A DNA stretch of 34,557 nt from DATDMG01 sp036518955 (GCA_036518955.1 DATDMG010000117.1:1-34557), one strand, 5' to 3'; numbered from the stretch's first letter, positions 1-8,911 are shown. Program-made: numbers and translations. Notes: generated by a model not told the origin, from the sequence alone.

Positions 1-32
1 CCGGTGTGGTGTCCCGACAGGTCACCCTCCGC

Positions 33-71
33 TGACGCTGCCCAGGCGTCAGTGCAGGCATCAGTGCAGGC
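33..71. repeat. Small inverted and direct repeats downstream of the beta-lactamase-like gene
   Basis: TGACGC (33-38) and GCGTCA (46-51) form a 6-bp stem with a 7-nt loop, and the 11-mer tcagtgcaggc recurs with a 12-bp period at 49-59 and 61-71. The region lies just past the stop codon of the minus-strand gene ending at 84, so a weak terminator is possible. There is no T-run. Nothing else is visible in 1-83. Confidence 0.3.
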
Positions 72-83
72 GCGCGGACGGCG

Positions 84-1898
84 TCAGGCCGGCGTGATCG
101 CGAACGACGTCAGCCGCTGGGTGCCCTCCACCCAGGCGAGGCTCAGGCTCAGCGGCACCCGACCGCCCTCGAGCCGGAACGTCGCCTGGGTCAGGCCGTC
201 GCCGGACATCGCGAGCGCGGCCGAGCAGACCCCGCTCCACGCTGCCGCGACCCGGACCTCCCGCGCGATGCGGTCGTCGTCCGGGGGCGCCTGCCAGTCC
301 GCGGGCCAGGCCGGCTCGGGGTCACCGAGTGCGGCCGCGAGCCGCACTGCGAAATCCTGGACGGCGGCGGGCGGCCACGGTACCGCGGTGACGGCAAGGG
401 TCTGGACGCGGGGCGGCAGCTCCGGGTTCAGTCGGATCTCGATCCGCACCCGGCCGCCGGCGCCGGTGCGCCACCAGACCGCGTGCGCGGGGGACGACGA
501 CTGCGCCGGGTTGTCCTTCGGCCGGTCCGGCCGGAGCGGGCCGACCTCCGCCCGGATCCGCTCGATCGCGGCCCGCCGCCGGTCCAGCGGCTCGTCGGCG
601 TCCACGTTCGACGCCAGCAGACGCCCGGCGAGGTCGTCGTCCCAGGCGTCGACCAGTCGGTTGACGTCGGTGCGCGCCGCCGCGGTCGCGGAGGCCATCG
701 CCCGGTCCGGGTCGTCCGGCCGCGGTTGCGGCGTCCAGGTGCTCCAGGGCGCCTGGCCCGGGGCCGGGGCGAGGGCGAGCTCCAGCAGCCGGGCGGCCAG
801 CCGGGAGGCCGGCGCGTAGGTGGCGTTGCACAGCACCACGACCCCCGTGCCGGACGCCGGGTGCCAGCGCATGTGGGTGCCGAAGCCCGGGTATCCGCCG
901 CCGTGGCCGACCACGGTCCCGAGGGCCGGATCGTGCTCCACGATCAGCCCGAACCCGTACGCCTGACCCCGGACCACCGGGGGCTCCGCGATGGACCGCC
1001 ACGTCACCAGCGGCGGGAGGCCCCGGTGAGGCTGCTGCTGCTCCCGGCGGCTGGCCCGGGACAGCGGGTGGCCGGTGCCGTGGTCCCGGTCGTCCGGATC
1101 GTCGCGGGGCGGGAAGGCGGTGGTGAAGCCGCCGACCCAGGTGGCCAGGTCCGCCACCGTGGAGAAGAGGCCGCCCATCGCGGCGTACGACCCGTGCCCC
1201 GCGAAGGGCACCTCGTCCCAACCGCCGCCCGGGCCGGGCCGGTAGCCTTGGGCGAGCCGGTCGGCCGGGACGTCCTGCGCCCGGAAGACCGTCGAACCCA
1301 TCCCCAACGGCGCGAGCAGGCGGCGCGTCACGACATCGGCGTAGGGTTGCCCACCGGTCGCCGCCGTGATCACCCGGCCGAGCAGGGCGTACCCGGTGTT
1401 CGAGTACTCGTAGGCGGTGCCCGGGGTCCACGCGAACCCCAGCCCGCCGGCGGCGATCAGGCGGCCGAAGTCGTCGTCGGGCAGGTCCTGCTGGCGGTCC
1501 CCCCACGGATCGTCGGTCGGCAGGCCGGCGGTCATGGTGAGCAGCGCGCGGATCGTCAGCGGCGGGGCGTCGTCCGTCGGCGGCTGCAACGCGGCGACCT
1601 CGGGCACGTGCCGGGCCACCTCGTCGTCCAGGCCGAGCCTGCCCTCGTCCCGGAGCAGGAGCACGGCCGCGGCGGTGACGCTCTTGGTCATCGAGGCGAT
1701 CCGGAACACCGTCGACGCATCCGGCACCGGGCCCCCCAGCCGGCACCGGCCGCGGCCGCCGGAGTGGACCAGCTCCCCGTCCCGGACGATCCCGTACGCC
1801 AGCCCCGGCTGGTGACCCGCGGGCAGGTGCGCGTCGACGGCGTCCTCGAGCTCGGCCTGCCAGGAGGGGCTGCCCGGGACGCCGGTGAGTGCTCGCAC
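84..1898 (-). CDS. Serine hydrolase, beta-lactamase / penicillin-binding-like (class C fold)
   Basis: The 604-residue protein carries the full active-site set of the beta-lactamase-related serine hydrolase family: S69-M-T-K72 (nucleophile and general base), Y165-S-N167, and H332-G-G-G335 in place of KTG. The family includes esterases, D-aminopeptidases and PBP4*-like proteins, so the substrate cannot be assigned. The first 370 or so residues form the catalytic domain. The remaining 230 or so are an Arg/Asp-rich accessory domain that I do not recognise. No signal peptide is evident, which suggests a cytoplasmic esterase or peptidase. The GTG at 1898 is chosen because homology starts just after it; the same frame stays open to 2816, but only as shadow coding. 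GAGGAT seven bases upstream of the GTG could be the -10 of a leaderless transcript. The gene is divergent from the glycosyltransferase at 1941. Confidence 0.85.
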   Translation of the reverse strand: MRALTGVPGSPSWQAELEDAVDAHLPAGHQPGLAYGIVRDGELVHSGGRGRCRLGGPVPDASTVFRIASMTKSVTAAAVLLLRDEGRLGLDDEVARHVPEVAALQPPTDDAPPLTIRALLTMTAGLPTDDPWGDRQQDLPDDDFGRLIAAGGLGFAWTPGTAYEYSNTGYALLGRVITAATGGQPYADVVTRRLLAPLGMGSTVFRAQDVPADRLAQGYRPGPGGGWDEVPFAGHGSYAAMGGLFSTVADLATWVGGFTTAFPPRDDPDDRDHGTGHPLSRASRREQQQPHRGLPPLVTWRSIAEPPVVRGQAYGFGLIVEHDPALGTVVGHGGGYPGFGTHMRWHPASGTGVVVLCNATYAPASRLAARLLELALAPAPGQAPWSTWTPQPRPDDPDRAMASATAAARTDVNRLVDAWDDDLAGRLLASNVDADEPLDRRRAAIERIRAEVGPLRPDRPKDNPAQSSSPAHAVWWRTGAGGRVRIEIRLNPELPPRVQTLAVTAVPWPPAAVQDFAVRLAAALGDPEPAWPADWQAPPDDDRIAREVRVAAAWSGVCSAALAMSGDGLTQATFRLEGGRVPLSLSLAWVEGTQRLTSFAITPA

Positions 1899-1928
1899 GA
1901 CGCGAATCCTCGCACCCTGGGCCCCGCG

Positions 1929-1934
1929 TAGGCT
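1929..1934 (+). promoter_or_regulatory. -10 box of a probable leaderless promoter
   Basis: TAGGCT is followed by six bases and the GTG at 1941, so transcription would begin at the start codon. No ribosome binding site precedes the GTG. The same arrangement recurs at many genes in this window. Confidence 0.45.
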
Positions 1935-1940
1935 CGGCAC

Positions 1941-2708
1941 GTGTCGGAATCTCCTGGCGTGGCCGTCGCCGTCGTCGTCCCTGCGAAGGACGAGGCCGAG
2001 CGCGTCGGGCGGACCGTGCGCGCCCTGGGCGGTATCCCGCAGCTGCGGCACGTGGTCGTGGTGGACGACGGCTCGGTGGACGCCACCGCCCGGCGCGCGG
2101 CGCAGGCCGGCGCGCACGTCGTCCGGCACCCCCGCAACCGGGGCAAGGCCGCCGCCCTGACGACGGGTGCCGACCGGGTCGCCCGGTTGGACGCCGAGGC
2201 CGGGCTGGCGCCGTCCCTGCTCCTCTTCGTGGATGCCGACCTCGGCGAGTCCGCCGCGGCCACCGGCGCCCTGGTGGAGCCGGTCCGCGTCGGCGACGCG
2301 GACATGACCGTCGCCGTGCTGCCTCCCCCGCGGGGCGGCGGGCACGGCTTCGTGGGCCGGCTGGCGCGTGCCGGGATCCGGCGGGCCACCGGGTTCCCGG
2401 CCACCCAGCCGCTCTCCGGGATGCGGTGCCTCACCCGGACGGCGTTCGAGGTCGCCCGCCCGCTGGCGCCGGGGTGGGGGGTGGAGACCGCCCTGACGAT
2501 CGACCTGCTGACCGCCGGCTTCCGGGTGGTGGAGGTGCCGTGCGAGCTGCGCCACCGGGTGACCGGTCGGGACTGGCGGTCCCAGCTGCACCGCGCGCGC
2601 CAGTTCCGGGACGTCGCCCGCGCGATCGCCGTCCGCCGGATGCGTCGCGCGCTGCCGCTGCGGGTGCTGCGTGCCCTCGGCCGCCGGCGGGCCCACCTGA
2701 CGCGGTGA
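1941..2708 (+). CDS. Family 2 glycosyltransferase (dolichyl-phosphate-sugar synthase-like)
   Basis: This is a 255-residue GT-A protein. The N-terminus contains VVPAKDEAERVG, then VVDDGSVDAT, and then FVDADLGESA with the DAD metal/nucleotide-sugar site. This is the layout of GT2 enzymes such as polyprenyl-phosphate mannose or glucose synthases and glucosyl-3-phosphoglycerate synthase. There is no transmembrane segment, so it should be a cytosolic or membrane-associated enzyme using a nucleotide sugar. Its stop codon overlaps the GTG of the next gene (GTGA), a polytopic mannosyltransferase that would use a polyprenyl-phosphate sugar donor. An operon in which this enzyme makes the lipid-linked donor is an attractive inference, not a demonstrated fact. 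The C-terminus is very Arg-rich. Confidence 0.85.
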   Translation: MSESPGVAVAVVVPAKDEAERVGRTVRALGGIPQLRHVVVVDDGSVDATARRAAQAGAHVVRHPRNRGKAAALTTGADRVARLDAEAGLAPSLLLFVDADLGESAAATGALVEPVRVGDADMTVAVLPPPRGGGHGFVGRLARAGIRRATGFPATQPLSGMRCLTRTAFEVARPLAPGWGVETALTIDLLTAGFRVVEVPCELRHRVTGRDWRSQLHRARQFRDVARAIAVRRMRRALPLRVLRALGRRRAHLTR

Positions 2709-4207
2709 CCCGGGTCTGGGTCGGTTGCGCGGCCGGGTCGCTGGCGGCGCAGGCCGTGGTGGGTCTGCTCGGCGACTCGGCCGCCGCTCCCGGGCTCGGC
2801 CCCCGGACGGCGTCACCGCCCTGGGACCTGGCCGCCCACCCGCCCGCGTGGCTGGTCACCGCACTGTTGGTGGCCGGTCAGCTGCTCGGCGTGATCGCGG
2901 TGCTCGCGGGGCTGCGGGCGCTCGCGGCCGGGCACCGGCCCTCCCCGCGGTGGGTGGGTGGGGCGGCCGTCGCGGCGGTCGCCGTCCTGGTGATGGTGCC
3001 GCCGGTCGGTTCCGCGGACCATCTCTCCTACGTCGCCTACGGCCGGATCGCGGCCTCGCGGGACGACCCGTACGCCGTCCCGCCGATCGACTGGCACGGC
3101 GGGCTGGACCCGGTCGCGGGTGCCGTCCAGCCGCCTTGGCAGCGGACCCCGAGCGTCTACGGCCCGGTGGCCACCGCCGCGCAGGCCCTGGTGGCGGAGC
3201 TCGGCCACGGCTCGCTGCGGTGGACCGTCTGGTGCTGGCAGGTCCTCTGCGGCCTCGCGTTCCTGCTGGTGGGAAGGCTGCTCCAGGGGCCCGGCCGGGA
3301 GCGGGCCGCGGTGGTGTGGACCGGGAACCCGCTGCTGTTGGGGCAGTTGGTGCTGGGTGCCCACGTCGACGTCCTCGCCGTGGCCCTCGCGCTCCCCGGC
3401 CTGCTGCTGGTGCGCCCGGGGCGATCGGACGGGGGGGAGCCCGGCGTGCCGATCGTCCGGGCCGTGGCGGGTGGCGCGCTGCTCGGGGCGGCGGCAGGGA
3501 CCAAGGCGCCGTACGGGCTGTTCGCGCTCGCCGCGCTCTGGAGCCTGCGGGCGCTGCCGGCCCGCCGCCGTCCGGTCGCGGTGGCGTGGGTCGCGACCGG
3601 CGCGCTCGCGGTGGTGGTGGCGGGTTACCGGTGGGCCGGACCGCACGCGCTCGACCAGGTGCGCACGGCGAGCCGGTTCACCTCGATCGCGTCCCCGTGG
3701 CGGGCGCTGGTGAACCTGGGCGAACTGGTGGCGGGGCGGGGAACCCTCGGGCCCGTCGTGGTACCGCTCGCCCTGGTGCTGGCGGCGGCGCTCGCGGTGG
3801 CGCTGTTCCGGCGGCTGTCGGCACTGCCCGCTGCCGGGGCCCCTGCCGACCGGGGGGACGGCGCCCGGATGGCCGTCGCGATGACGGGGGCCTGGGTCCT
3901 GACCGCGCCGTACGCGCTGCCGTGGTACGACGCGATGGTGTGGGCGCCGCTGGCCCTGGTGCCCGCCTCAGCCCTCGACGGTCTGCTGCTGGCGCGACTC
4001 GCGGTCCTCGCCCTCGCCTACGTCCCCGGCCGGACGGTCGGGCTGAGCCCGCCGGTCGAGGCGCTCACCCTCGGCGGGCGCCGCTACCTCGCCCCCGCGC
4101 TGGTCGCTGCGGTGATCGTGGCCACCGTCCGGTGGACGGCGTGCGGGCCGCGGCAGCGGCCGCCTCCCGGCGCTCGTGCTCGTCCTGGTCCAGGGCGTGC
4201 GCGCTGA
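2705..4207 (+). CDS. Polytopic polyprenol-phosphomannose-dependent mannosyltransferase (MptB-like)
   Basis: The 500-residue protein has about ten to twelve hydrophobic segments. The luminal-type motif SADHLSYVAYGRIAASRDDP resembles the acidic first-loop region of GT-C enzymes of the MptB/alpha-1,6-mannosyltransferase group, which extend lipomannan using polyprenyl-phosphate mannose on the outer face of the membrane. GTG 2705 overlaps the stop of the preceding GT2 gene by four bases, indicating translational coupling. The last 25 or so residues are low-complexity Pro/Arg/Gly and run antisense into the tail of the convergent gene (143-bp overlap at 4065-4207). The true functional C-terminus probably lies before that. 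The family assignment is firm at GT-C level; MptB-type specificity is inference. Confidence 0.78.
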   Translation: MTRVWVGCAAGSLAAQAVVGLLGDSAAAPGLGPRTASPPWDLAAHPPAWLVTALLVAGQLLGVIAVLAGLRALAAGHRPSPRWVGGAAVAAVAVLVMVPPVGSADHLSYVAYGRIAASRDDPYAVPPIDWHGGLDPVAGAVQPPWQRTPSVYGPVATAAQALVAELGHGSLRWTVWCWQVLCGLAFLLVGRLLQGPGRERAAVVWTGNPLLLGQLVLGAHVDVLAVALALPGLLLVRPGRSDGGEPGVPIVRAVAGGALLGAAAGTKAPYGLFALAALWSLRALPARRRPVAVAWVATGALAVVVAGYRWAGPHALDQVRTASRFTSIASPWRALVNLGELVAGRGTLGPVVVPLALVLAAALAVALFRRLSALPAAGAPADRGDGARMAVAMTGAWVLTAPYALPWYDAMVWAPLALVPASALDGLLLARLAVLALAYVPGRTVGLSPPVEALTLGGRRYLAPALVAAVIVATVRWTACGPRQRPPPGARARPGPGRAR

Positions 4208-6395
4208 TCGCGACGAGGGCCGGTGCCAGCACGAGCAGGGCTCCCGGCGGGATCGCCGTCCCGCTGTCGTTCACCGCGAACCCGATCAGGGCCAGCACGC
4301 CGACGGCCGACACCGCCGGCCGGAGCAGGGGCAGCCGACGGTAGGCGACGTCCAGCGCCGGTGCGTACCAGCGGGCGGGCCGCCACAGCACGAGCGTCAC
4401 GGCCACCGCCGTCGGCGGGACCAGGAGGGTGAGCGGGGACGACACCAGCAGGCCGAGGTTCTGCTCGAGCTTGCGTCGGACGACGTCCCCGGCGCCCCCG
4501 TCGATGACCGTCTGGATGAACCGGCCGAGATGGGTCCGGTCGCCGGGGGGCCGCAGCCAGTCCAGCCCCCCGACCACTCCGAGCAGCAGCACGGTCGACG
4601 TCCCGATCAGCACCAGGCGCCGCCAGGTCACTCGGGTCCCGGCCACCCGGAGGGCCAGCAGGGCGAACGCCGGGACGGCGGCCGGCGGCCCGCCGAAGTC
4701 CGCGCCGAGAGCCGGCGCGACGTCGATCGCGGTGACCGCCAGCCCGGCGACGGCCACCGCGAGTGCTTGGTCCCGCGGGCCGCGGCCTCGCCGTCGGAGC
4801 GCGTCGACGACCGCGGTCGTGGCCAGGATCGCGGCCGTGACGAAGATCCCGAACGTCGGGTTGCTGAGACCGTAGAAGCGGCCGGCGAGCAGCGGCTGCC
4901 CGCCGATCAGTGCGGCGAGCGACAGCCGGGAGCCGGTGGCGACGTCCAGGGCGAGGATCGCGACCGTCAGGGCGCCGGCCGCTCCGGCCGGGCCGAGCGG
5001 GTGCCGGTGCCAGGGTCCGGCGTGGGCCAGGGCTGCCAGGGGCAGGACGGCGACGGTGACCGCCGTCCCGAGTGCCGGTCCGGGCGCCGGGCTGCGCCAC
5101 CACGGCCACAGGTTGGCCAGGAAGGTCGCCGCCGGAACCAGCGCGATCGTGACCGCGGCCACCCGGAGCAGGGTGAGCGTCCGGTGCCGGGCGCGGGGGG
5201 CCAGGCGGCTGGCGTGCGCAGCCACCCCGAGCGCGCCCAGGACGAGTGCCTCGATCACCCCGGCAACGGTGAAGAAGGGGGTGACCAGATGCTCCAGCTC
5301 CACGGATGCCTGGTCGAGCTCGGCCACGTGCTGCAACCGGTCTGGTGAGCTGCCGCCCGGGACTGCGGTCAGACCAGCGCCGACGGCGGCGACCGGCACC
5401 TCGACGCCCAAGCGCGCCAGCACGGTCGGCAGCAGGTCCGTCGACTGCACCAGGCCGTCCTGCCGGGTGGAGGCGCTGCGCAGGTAGCCGGCCGGTAGGG
5501 CGGGCCCCGCCGCGGACGCCCGTGCCAGCGCGGCGACGATCTGGAGGTGCGGACGCGTCCCGTCGTCCGCCAGGGAGGCGACGATCACGGTGGCCTCGGC
5601 CGGTAGGGTGTCGATGATCAGCCCCAGTCGGGTGTCGAGGGCCCCGACCTGCTCCTGCCGCGACGGCGGCCCGGTGGTGCTGCCCGGGGTGCCGCCGACG
5701 TCCCGGATCGAACCGAGATCGACCGCGACCAGGTCCGCGCCCCCGGTGATGGCCGCGGCGACCTGCCGGGCCAGGCCCAGCGCGTCCCCGGCCGGGTCGA
5801 GCGTGCCCTGCGGCCCGGCGGGCAGGCCCGGCCACACCTGTGCGGTCCGCCCCTGCCGGTCGGCGGTCGCGATCGCAGCGCCGGCACCGACCGCGGCCGC
5901 GGATCGGCCCGCGGCAGACAGGGTGCTGCCCAGCAGGCCGGGATCCGCGCCGAAGGGATCGGCCGCCGCGCGCGCCCGGTAGGCATCCCAGCCGGCGACC
6001 TGGCCGGCGGCGCCGGGGGCCGGGTCGCGGCGCACCTGGGCGTCCCGGCACGGGCCGGGGGCGTCGGCCGCCCGACGTCCCGCGGAGACGGCGAGCCAGC
6101 CGTCCACCGGGCAGGTGATGTCCCGGACGCTGCGGACGGCGAGGGCGGCGACCGCGTCGTGGTCCAGCACGGCGGACAGCGCGGGCGTGGTGTCGCTCAC
6201 GTCGTCCCAGCGCAGGCCGGACGTGCCGAGCAGGACGACGGGACCACCCGGTCGCCCCGCGGTCACCGGCGCCGCGAGGGTCACCGGCGCCGCGAGGGTC
6301 ACCCGCGCCGCGACGGCCGGCGTGCCCCACAGCAGACAGGGGGCCGCCGCGAGCCCGGTCAGCGCGACCAGGGCTCGCGCGACCGTCCGGGACAC
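4065..6395 (-). CDS. Large membrane protein with extracytoplasmic alkaline-phosphatase-like domain
   Basis: The 776-residue protein begins with a signal sequence (SRTVARALVALTGLAAAPC, cleavage near AVA) and a short repeat rich in TLAAPV. An extracytoplasmic region of about 370 residues follows; its VVLLGTSGLRWDDV, LVAVDLGS and STDLLPTVLARLGV motifs resemble alkaline-phosphatase/sulfatase-superfamily proteins. The C-terminal half has roughly ten membrane helices and includes GRFYGLSNPTFG, ALGADFGG and VNDSGTAIP. Such proteins are common in actinobacteria, but I know no assigned function. Placement among mannosyltransferases suggests cell-envelope polymer modification. The GTG at 6395 is preceded by TACCCT and six bases, a leaderless configuration, and begins immediately before the signal sequence. 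The last 40 or so residues are low-complexity Arg/Pro and overlap the convergent gene. Confidence 0.75.
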   Translation of the reverse strand: MSRTVARALVALTGLAAAPCLLWGTPAVAARVTLAAPVTLAAPVTAGRPGGPVVLLGTSGLRWDDVSDTTPALSAVLDHDAVAALAVRSVRDITCPVDGWLAVSAGRRAADAPGPCRDAQVRRDPAPGAAGQVAGWDAYRARAAADPFGADPGLLGSTLSAAGRSAAAVGAGAAIATADRQGRTAQVWPGLPAGPQGTLDPAGDALGLARQVAAAITGGADLVAVDLGSIRDVGGTPGSTTGPPSRQEQVGALDTRLGLIIDTLPAEATVIVASLADDGTRPHLQIVAALARASAAGPALPAGYLRSASTRQDGLVQSTDLLPTVLARLGVEVPVAAVGAGLTAVPGGSSPDRLQHVAELDQASVELEHLVTPFFTVAGVIEALVLGALGVAAHASRLAPRARHRTLTLLRVAAVTIALVPAATFLANLWPWWRSPAPGPALGTAVTVAVLPLAALAHAGPWHRHPLGPAGAAGALTVAILALDVATGSRLSLAALIGGQPLLAGRFYGLSNPTFGIFVTAAILATTAVVDALRRRGRGPRDQALAVAVAGLAVTAIDVAPALGADFGGPPAAVPAFALLALRVAGTRVTWRRLVLIGTSTVLLLGVVGGLDWLRPPGDRTHLGRFIQTVIDGGAGDVVRRKLEQNLGLLVSSPLTLLVPPTAVAVTLVLWRPARWYAPALDVAYRRLPLLRPAVSAVGVLALIGFAVNDSGTAIPPGALLVLAPALVAISAHALDQDEHERREAAAAAARTPSTGRWPRSPQRPARGRGSGARRG
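6261..6314 (-). repeat. Three 18-bp tandem repeats inside the N-terminus of the phosphatase-like membrane protein
   Basis: ggtcaccggcgccgcgag occurs at 6261-6278 and 6279-6296, with a third copy at 6297-6314 carrying two changes. On the minus strand the units encode TLAAPV-type hexapeptides directly after the signal peptide, so copy-number change stays in frame. Confidence 0.85.
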
Positions 6396-6401
6396 CGCAT
6401 C

Positions 6402-6407
6402 AGGGTA
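6402..6407 (-). promoter_or_regulatory. -10 box of a probable leaderless promoter (minus strand)
   Basis: On the minus strand TACCCT is followed by six bases and the GTG at 6395. It shares a 31-bp divergent gap with the opposite-facing CAGAAT box at 6415-6420. Confidence 0.45.
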
Positions 6408-6414
6408 GACCGGC

Positions 6415-6420
6415 CAGAAT
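6415..6420 (+). promoter_or_regulatory. -10 box of a probable leaderless promoter (plus strand)
   Basis: CAGAAT is followed by six bases and the GTG at 6427. It lies in the same 31-bp divergent gap as the minus-strand box, so the two promoters would have overlapping upstream regions. Confidence 0.4.
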
Positions 6421-6426
6421 GGCTCG

Positions 6427-7743
6427 GTGACCGACGCGCCAGCGCCTCCGCCTCCCGGGTCTGCCCGGGGCCCTCGCCTGGTCCGGGGAGCGCTCGGGGT
6501 GCTCGTACTGCTCGCGTCCGGATGGCCTGTGATCAATCATTACCTGCTCCAGTTCCCGGACGAGATCTGGCTGGTCGACCTCGAGGTCTACCGGGAGGGG
6601 GCGCGGAGCCTGGTCGAAGGTCGCCCGGTGTACGACTGGCTCACCGACAACCCGCAGTACCTGCCGTTCACCTACCCGCCGTTCGCCGCGCTGATGGGCA
6701 CGGTGATGCTGCTGGCCCCGTTCCCGGTGATCGGCTGGCTGTGGACGGCGATGCAGTTCGCGCTGCTGTGGGTGTGCACAGGCATCGCGTTCCGGCCGTT
6801 CCTGGCCCGGTTCCCACGGCGGCACGCGCTGGTGCAGGGCGCGGTGGCGGCCGTCCTCATCCACCTGCAGCCGCTTCAGGAGGGGATCCGTTTCGGCCAG
6901 GTCAACTCGATCCTGGTCACGCTGTGCCTGGTCGACGTCGCCCGGCGCCGGGCCGGCTGGTGGCCCCGCGGCTCGCTCACCGGGATCGCGGCCGCGGTCA
7001 AGCTCACTCCGGCGGTGTTCTGGGTCCACTACGCGCTGGCCCGGCGGTGGCGCGCGTTGGGGGTGTCCGTGGGTGTCGCCGCTGCGGCGACCCTGCTGAC
7101 GGCCGTGATCTCGCCGTCCTCGTCGGCCGCCTACTGGACCGACGCCCTGCTGGACCCCGGCCGGCTGGGCCCGAACGCCAACACGGCCAACCAGTCGATG
7201 CGCGGTGTGCTGCTGCGGACGGGCCTGCTGCCCGAGGGGAGTCATCGGCTGACCGCGGTGTGGCTGCTGCTCGTCGTCGTGGTCGCGGTGTTCGGATTCC
7301 GGCTGGCGCTCCGGCTGGACCGGCTCGAGGAGCCGGTGGCCGTGGTGGGCGTGCTGGGGATGCTCGCCGTCCTGCTGTCCCCGGTGTCGTGGGTTCACCA
7401 CGTGCACTGGGGGATCGTCGTCATCGGTGCCCTCCTCGGCGACGCGCGGGTGCCCCGCCGGGTGCTGGCGGCCCTCGCGGGCACCACGATGTTGTGGTTC
7501 AACCTGCCCTGGGACGGCTATTCCTGGGAGCGCCACCACGACTGGACCCGCTACCCGGGTTACGTCCTGGAGCAGGGCTACTGCTGGTTCGCGCTGCTGG
7601 CGCTGCTGGCGACCTGGTGGCTGCTGGCGCGTTCGGGGCGCCGGCCAGGGCCTACGTCGGCAGCTGGTCCGCCCCTGCCTGAGCCGGCCCGGTCAGCTTC
7701 GGCGACCGGGCGAACCGACCCGTCACCAGTGCCTCGTCGGTGA
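6427..7743 (+). CDS. GT87-family membrane mannosyltransferase
   Basis: The 438-residue polytopic protein matches the GT87 (DUF2029) family, which transfers alpha-1,2- or related mannose residues from polyprenyl-phosphate mannose onto lipomannan and arabinomannan outside the cell. The diagnostic first loop reads DLEVYREGARSLVEGRPVYD, followed by YLPFTYPPFAALM. The conserved IRFGQVNSILV, AAAVKLTPAVFW and SPVSWVHHVHW segments are present. About ten hydrophobic helices follow a short Pro-rich N-terminus. GTG 6427 sits six bases after a CAGAAT box, and no good ribosome binding site is seen. The gene is divergent from the phosphatase-like protein with only 31 bp between. Its 92-bp tail (7652-7743), low-complexity Ser/Pro/Arg, overlaps the end of the convergent MFS gene. 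Exact linkage specificity cannot be predicted. Confidence 0.85.
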   Translation: MTDAPAPPPPGSARGPRLVRGALGVLVLLASGWPVINHYLLQFPDEIWLVDLEVYREGARSLVEGRPVYDWLTDNPQYLPFTYPPFAALMGTVMLLAPFPVIGWLWTAMQFALLWVCTGIAFRPFLARFPRRHALVQGAVAAVLIHLQPLQEGIRFGQVNSILVTLCLVDVARRRAGWWPRGSLTGIAAAVKLTPAVFWVHYALARRWRALGVSVGVAAAATLLTAVISPSSSAAYWTDALLDPGRLGPNANTANQSMRGVLLRTGLLPEGSHRLTAVWLLLVVVVAVFGFRLALRLDRLEEPVAVVGVLGMLAVLLSPVSWVHHVHWGIVVIGALLGDARVPRRVLAALAGTTMLWFNLPWDGYSWERHHDWTRYPGYVLEQGYCWFALLALLATWWLLARSGRRPGPTSAAGPPLPEPARSASATGRTDPSPVPRR

Positions 7744-8911
7744 GGGCGAGGGTGCCCAGCGACAGCAGAAGCGTGCCGAGCGCGCAGACCGTGAAGGTGA
7801 ACCGCGCGCCCGTCAGGTGCATCAGGGTGCCGCCGAGCAGGGAGCCGACGGGCATCGCCCCGAAGGTGACCAGCCGGAAGACGGCGTTCACCCGGCCCAT
7901 CAGGTGGCCCGGGACGAGGCGCTGCCGGACCGTGAGCGTGACGACGTTCCACACGATCACGAAGTAGGTGCCGATCATCCACAGCGCGCCGACCGCGACC
8001 GGGTTCACGGCCAGCGGCGCCGCTTCGGTGATCGCGAATGCGACGAACGTGACCCGCAGGCAGCCGGCCGCCCCGAGGTGGGCGACCGTCCGCTCGCCGG
8101 TCACCGACGCGATCACCGCCCCGATGGCGGTGGACGCCGCGAAGAACCCGTACCCGGTGGAGGACAGCCCCATCGGACCGGGCGCGACGGCGTAGAGCGC
8201 CAGGATCGCGGTGACCGCGCTGAACGTCAGCATCCGCAGGCCGGACAGGACCCCGAGCCGCCGGAGCACGGGCTGGGTCCGTAGGTAGCGCAGGCCCTCG
8301 GAGACGTCGGCGCGGATCGATGCGGGGGGGTGGGCACGTTCGGGGCGGTAGCTCCCGCGCAGGGCGAACACCGCGATCGCCGCCACCAGGTACAGCGCCG
8401 ACCCGGTGGCGAAGGCCGCGACCATCGACACGGTCGCGATCAGGCCGCCCAGGCCGGGACCGAGGAAGTAGTTGGTGGCGACCTCGACGCCCTGCATCCG
8501 GCTGTTGGCGCGTTCCAGCTGGTCGGACCGGACGATGGACGGGACGATCGACTGTTCGGAGGTGTCGAAGAGGGTCTCGCCCATGCCGAGGACCAGCGCG
8601 ATCAGGAAGACCAACCAGATGGTCAGGCCCCCGACCAGCGCAAGGACGGCGACCGCGGCGAGCACCGCGACCCGGGCGGCGTTCACCCCGAGCAGGACGT
8701 GGCGGCGGTCGAGCCGGTCGGCGAGCGCCCCGGCGACCAGGCTGAAGAGGAGCCACGGTAGTTGCTCCACCAGCCCGAGGCCGGAGATGAGGAGCGGCTC
8801 CCGGGTGAGGCTCAACGCCGTGAGGGTCAGGACCAGCGCAACCATGCCGTCAGCGACATTGGACAGCCCGCTCGCTGCCCAGAACCGCCAGAAGAGCGCC
8901 CCCAGCTTCAC
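7652..8911 (-). CDS. Major facilitator superfamily exporter (EntS/MFS_3-like)
   Basis: The 419-residue protein has about twelve membrane helices. The inter-helix 2-3 motif GALADRLDRRHVLLGVNAAR is typical of the MFS_3 group (enterobactin exporter EntS and macrolide efflux relatives). These drug/proton antiporters export small molecules; the substrate is unknown. The gene starts 27 bp after the stop of the XRE-TPR regulator on the same strand, so both are probably co-transcribed. That links the exporter to the regulator and possibly to the divergent micropeptide at 10576. GTG 8911 is six bases downstream of a CAGGAT sequence, so an additional internal leaderless promoter is possible. The final 30 or so residues overlap the convergent mannosyltransferase gene. 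Confidence 0.85.
   Translation of the reverse strand: MKLGALFWRFWAASGLSNVADGMVALVLTLTALSLTREPLLISGLGLVEQLPWLLFSLVAGALADRLDRRHVLLGVNAARVAVLAAVAVLALVGGLTIWLVFLIALVLGMGETLFDTSEQSIVPSIVRSDQLERANSRMQGVEVATNYFLGPGLGGLIATVSMVAAFATGSALYLVAAIAVFALRGSYRPERAHPPASIRADVSEGLRYLRTQPVLRRLGVLSGLRMLTFSAVTAILALYAVAPGPMGLSSTGYGFFAASTAIGAVIASVTGERTVAHLGAAGCLRVTFVAFAITEAAPLAVNPVAVGALWMIGTYFVIVWNVVTLTVRQRLVPGHLMGRVNAVFRLVTFGAMPVGSLLGGTLMHLTGARFTFTVCALGTLLLSLGTLALTDEALVTGRFARSPKLTGPAQAGADQLPT

Noticed and set aside
1899..2816. Minus-strand extension that would make the beta-lactamase-like protein 910 residues
   Set aside because: It is antisense to the glycosyltransferase gene, Pro/Arg-rich and without domains; homology begins just after GTG 1898.
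2725..4344. 539-codon plus-strand frame over the mannosyltransferase gene
   Set aside because: It is an Arg/Gly/Pro-rich shadow frame typical of high-GC DNA; the frame beginning at 2705 has membrane helices and family motifs.
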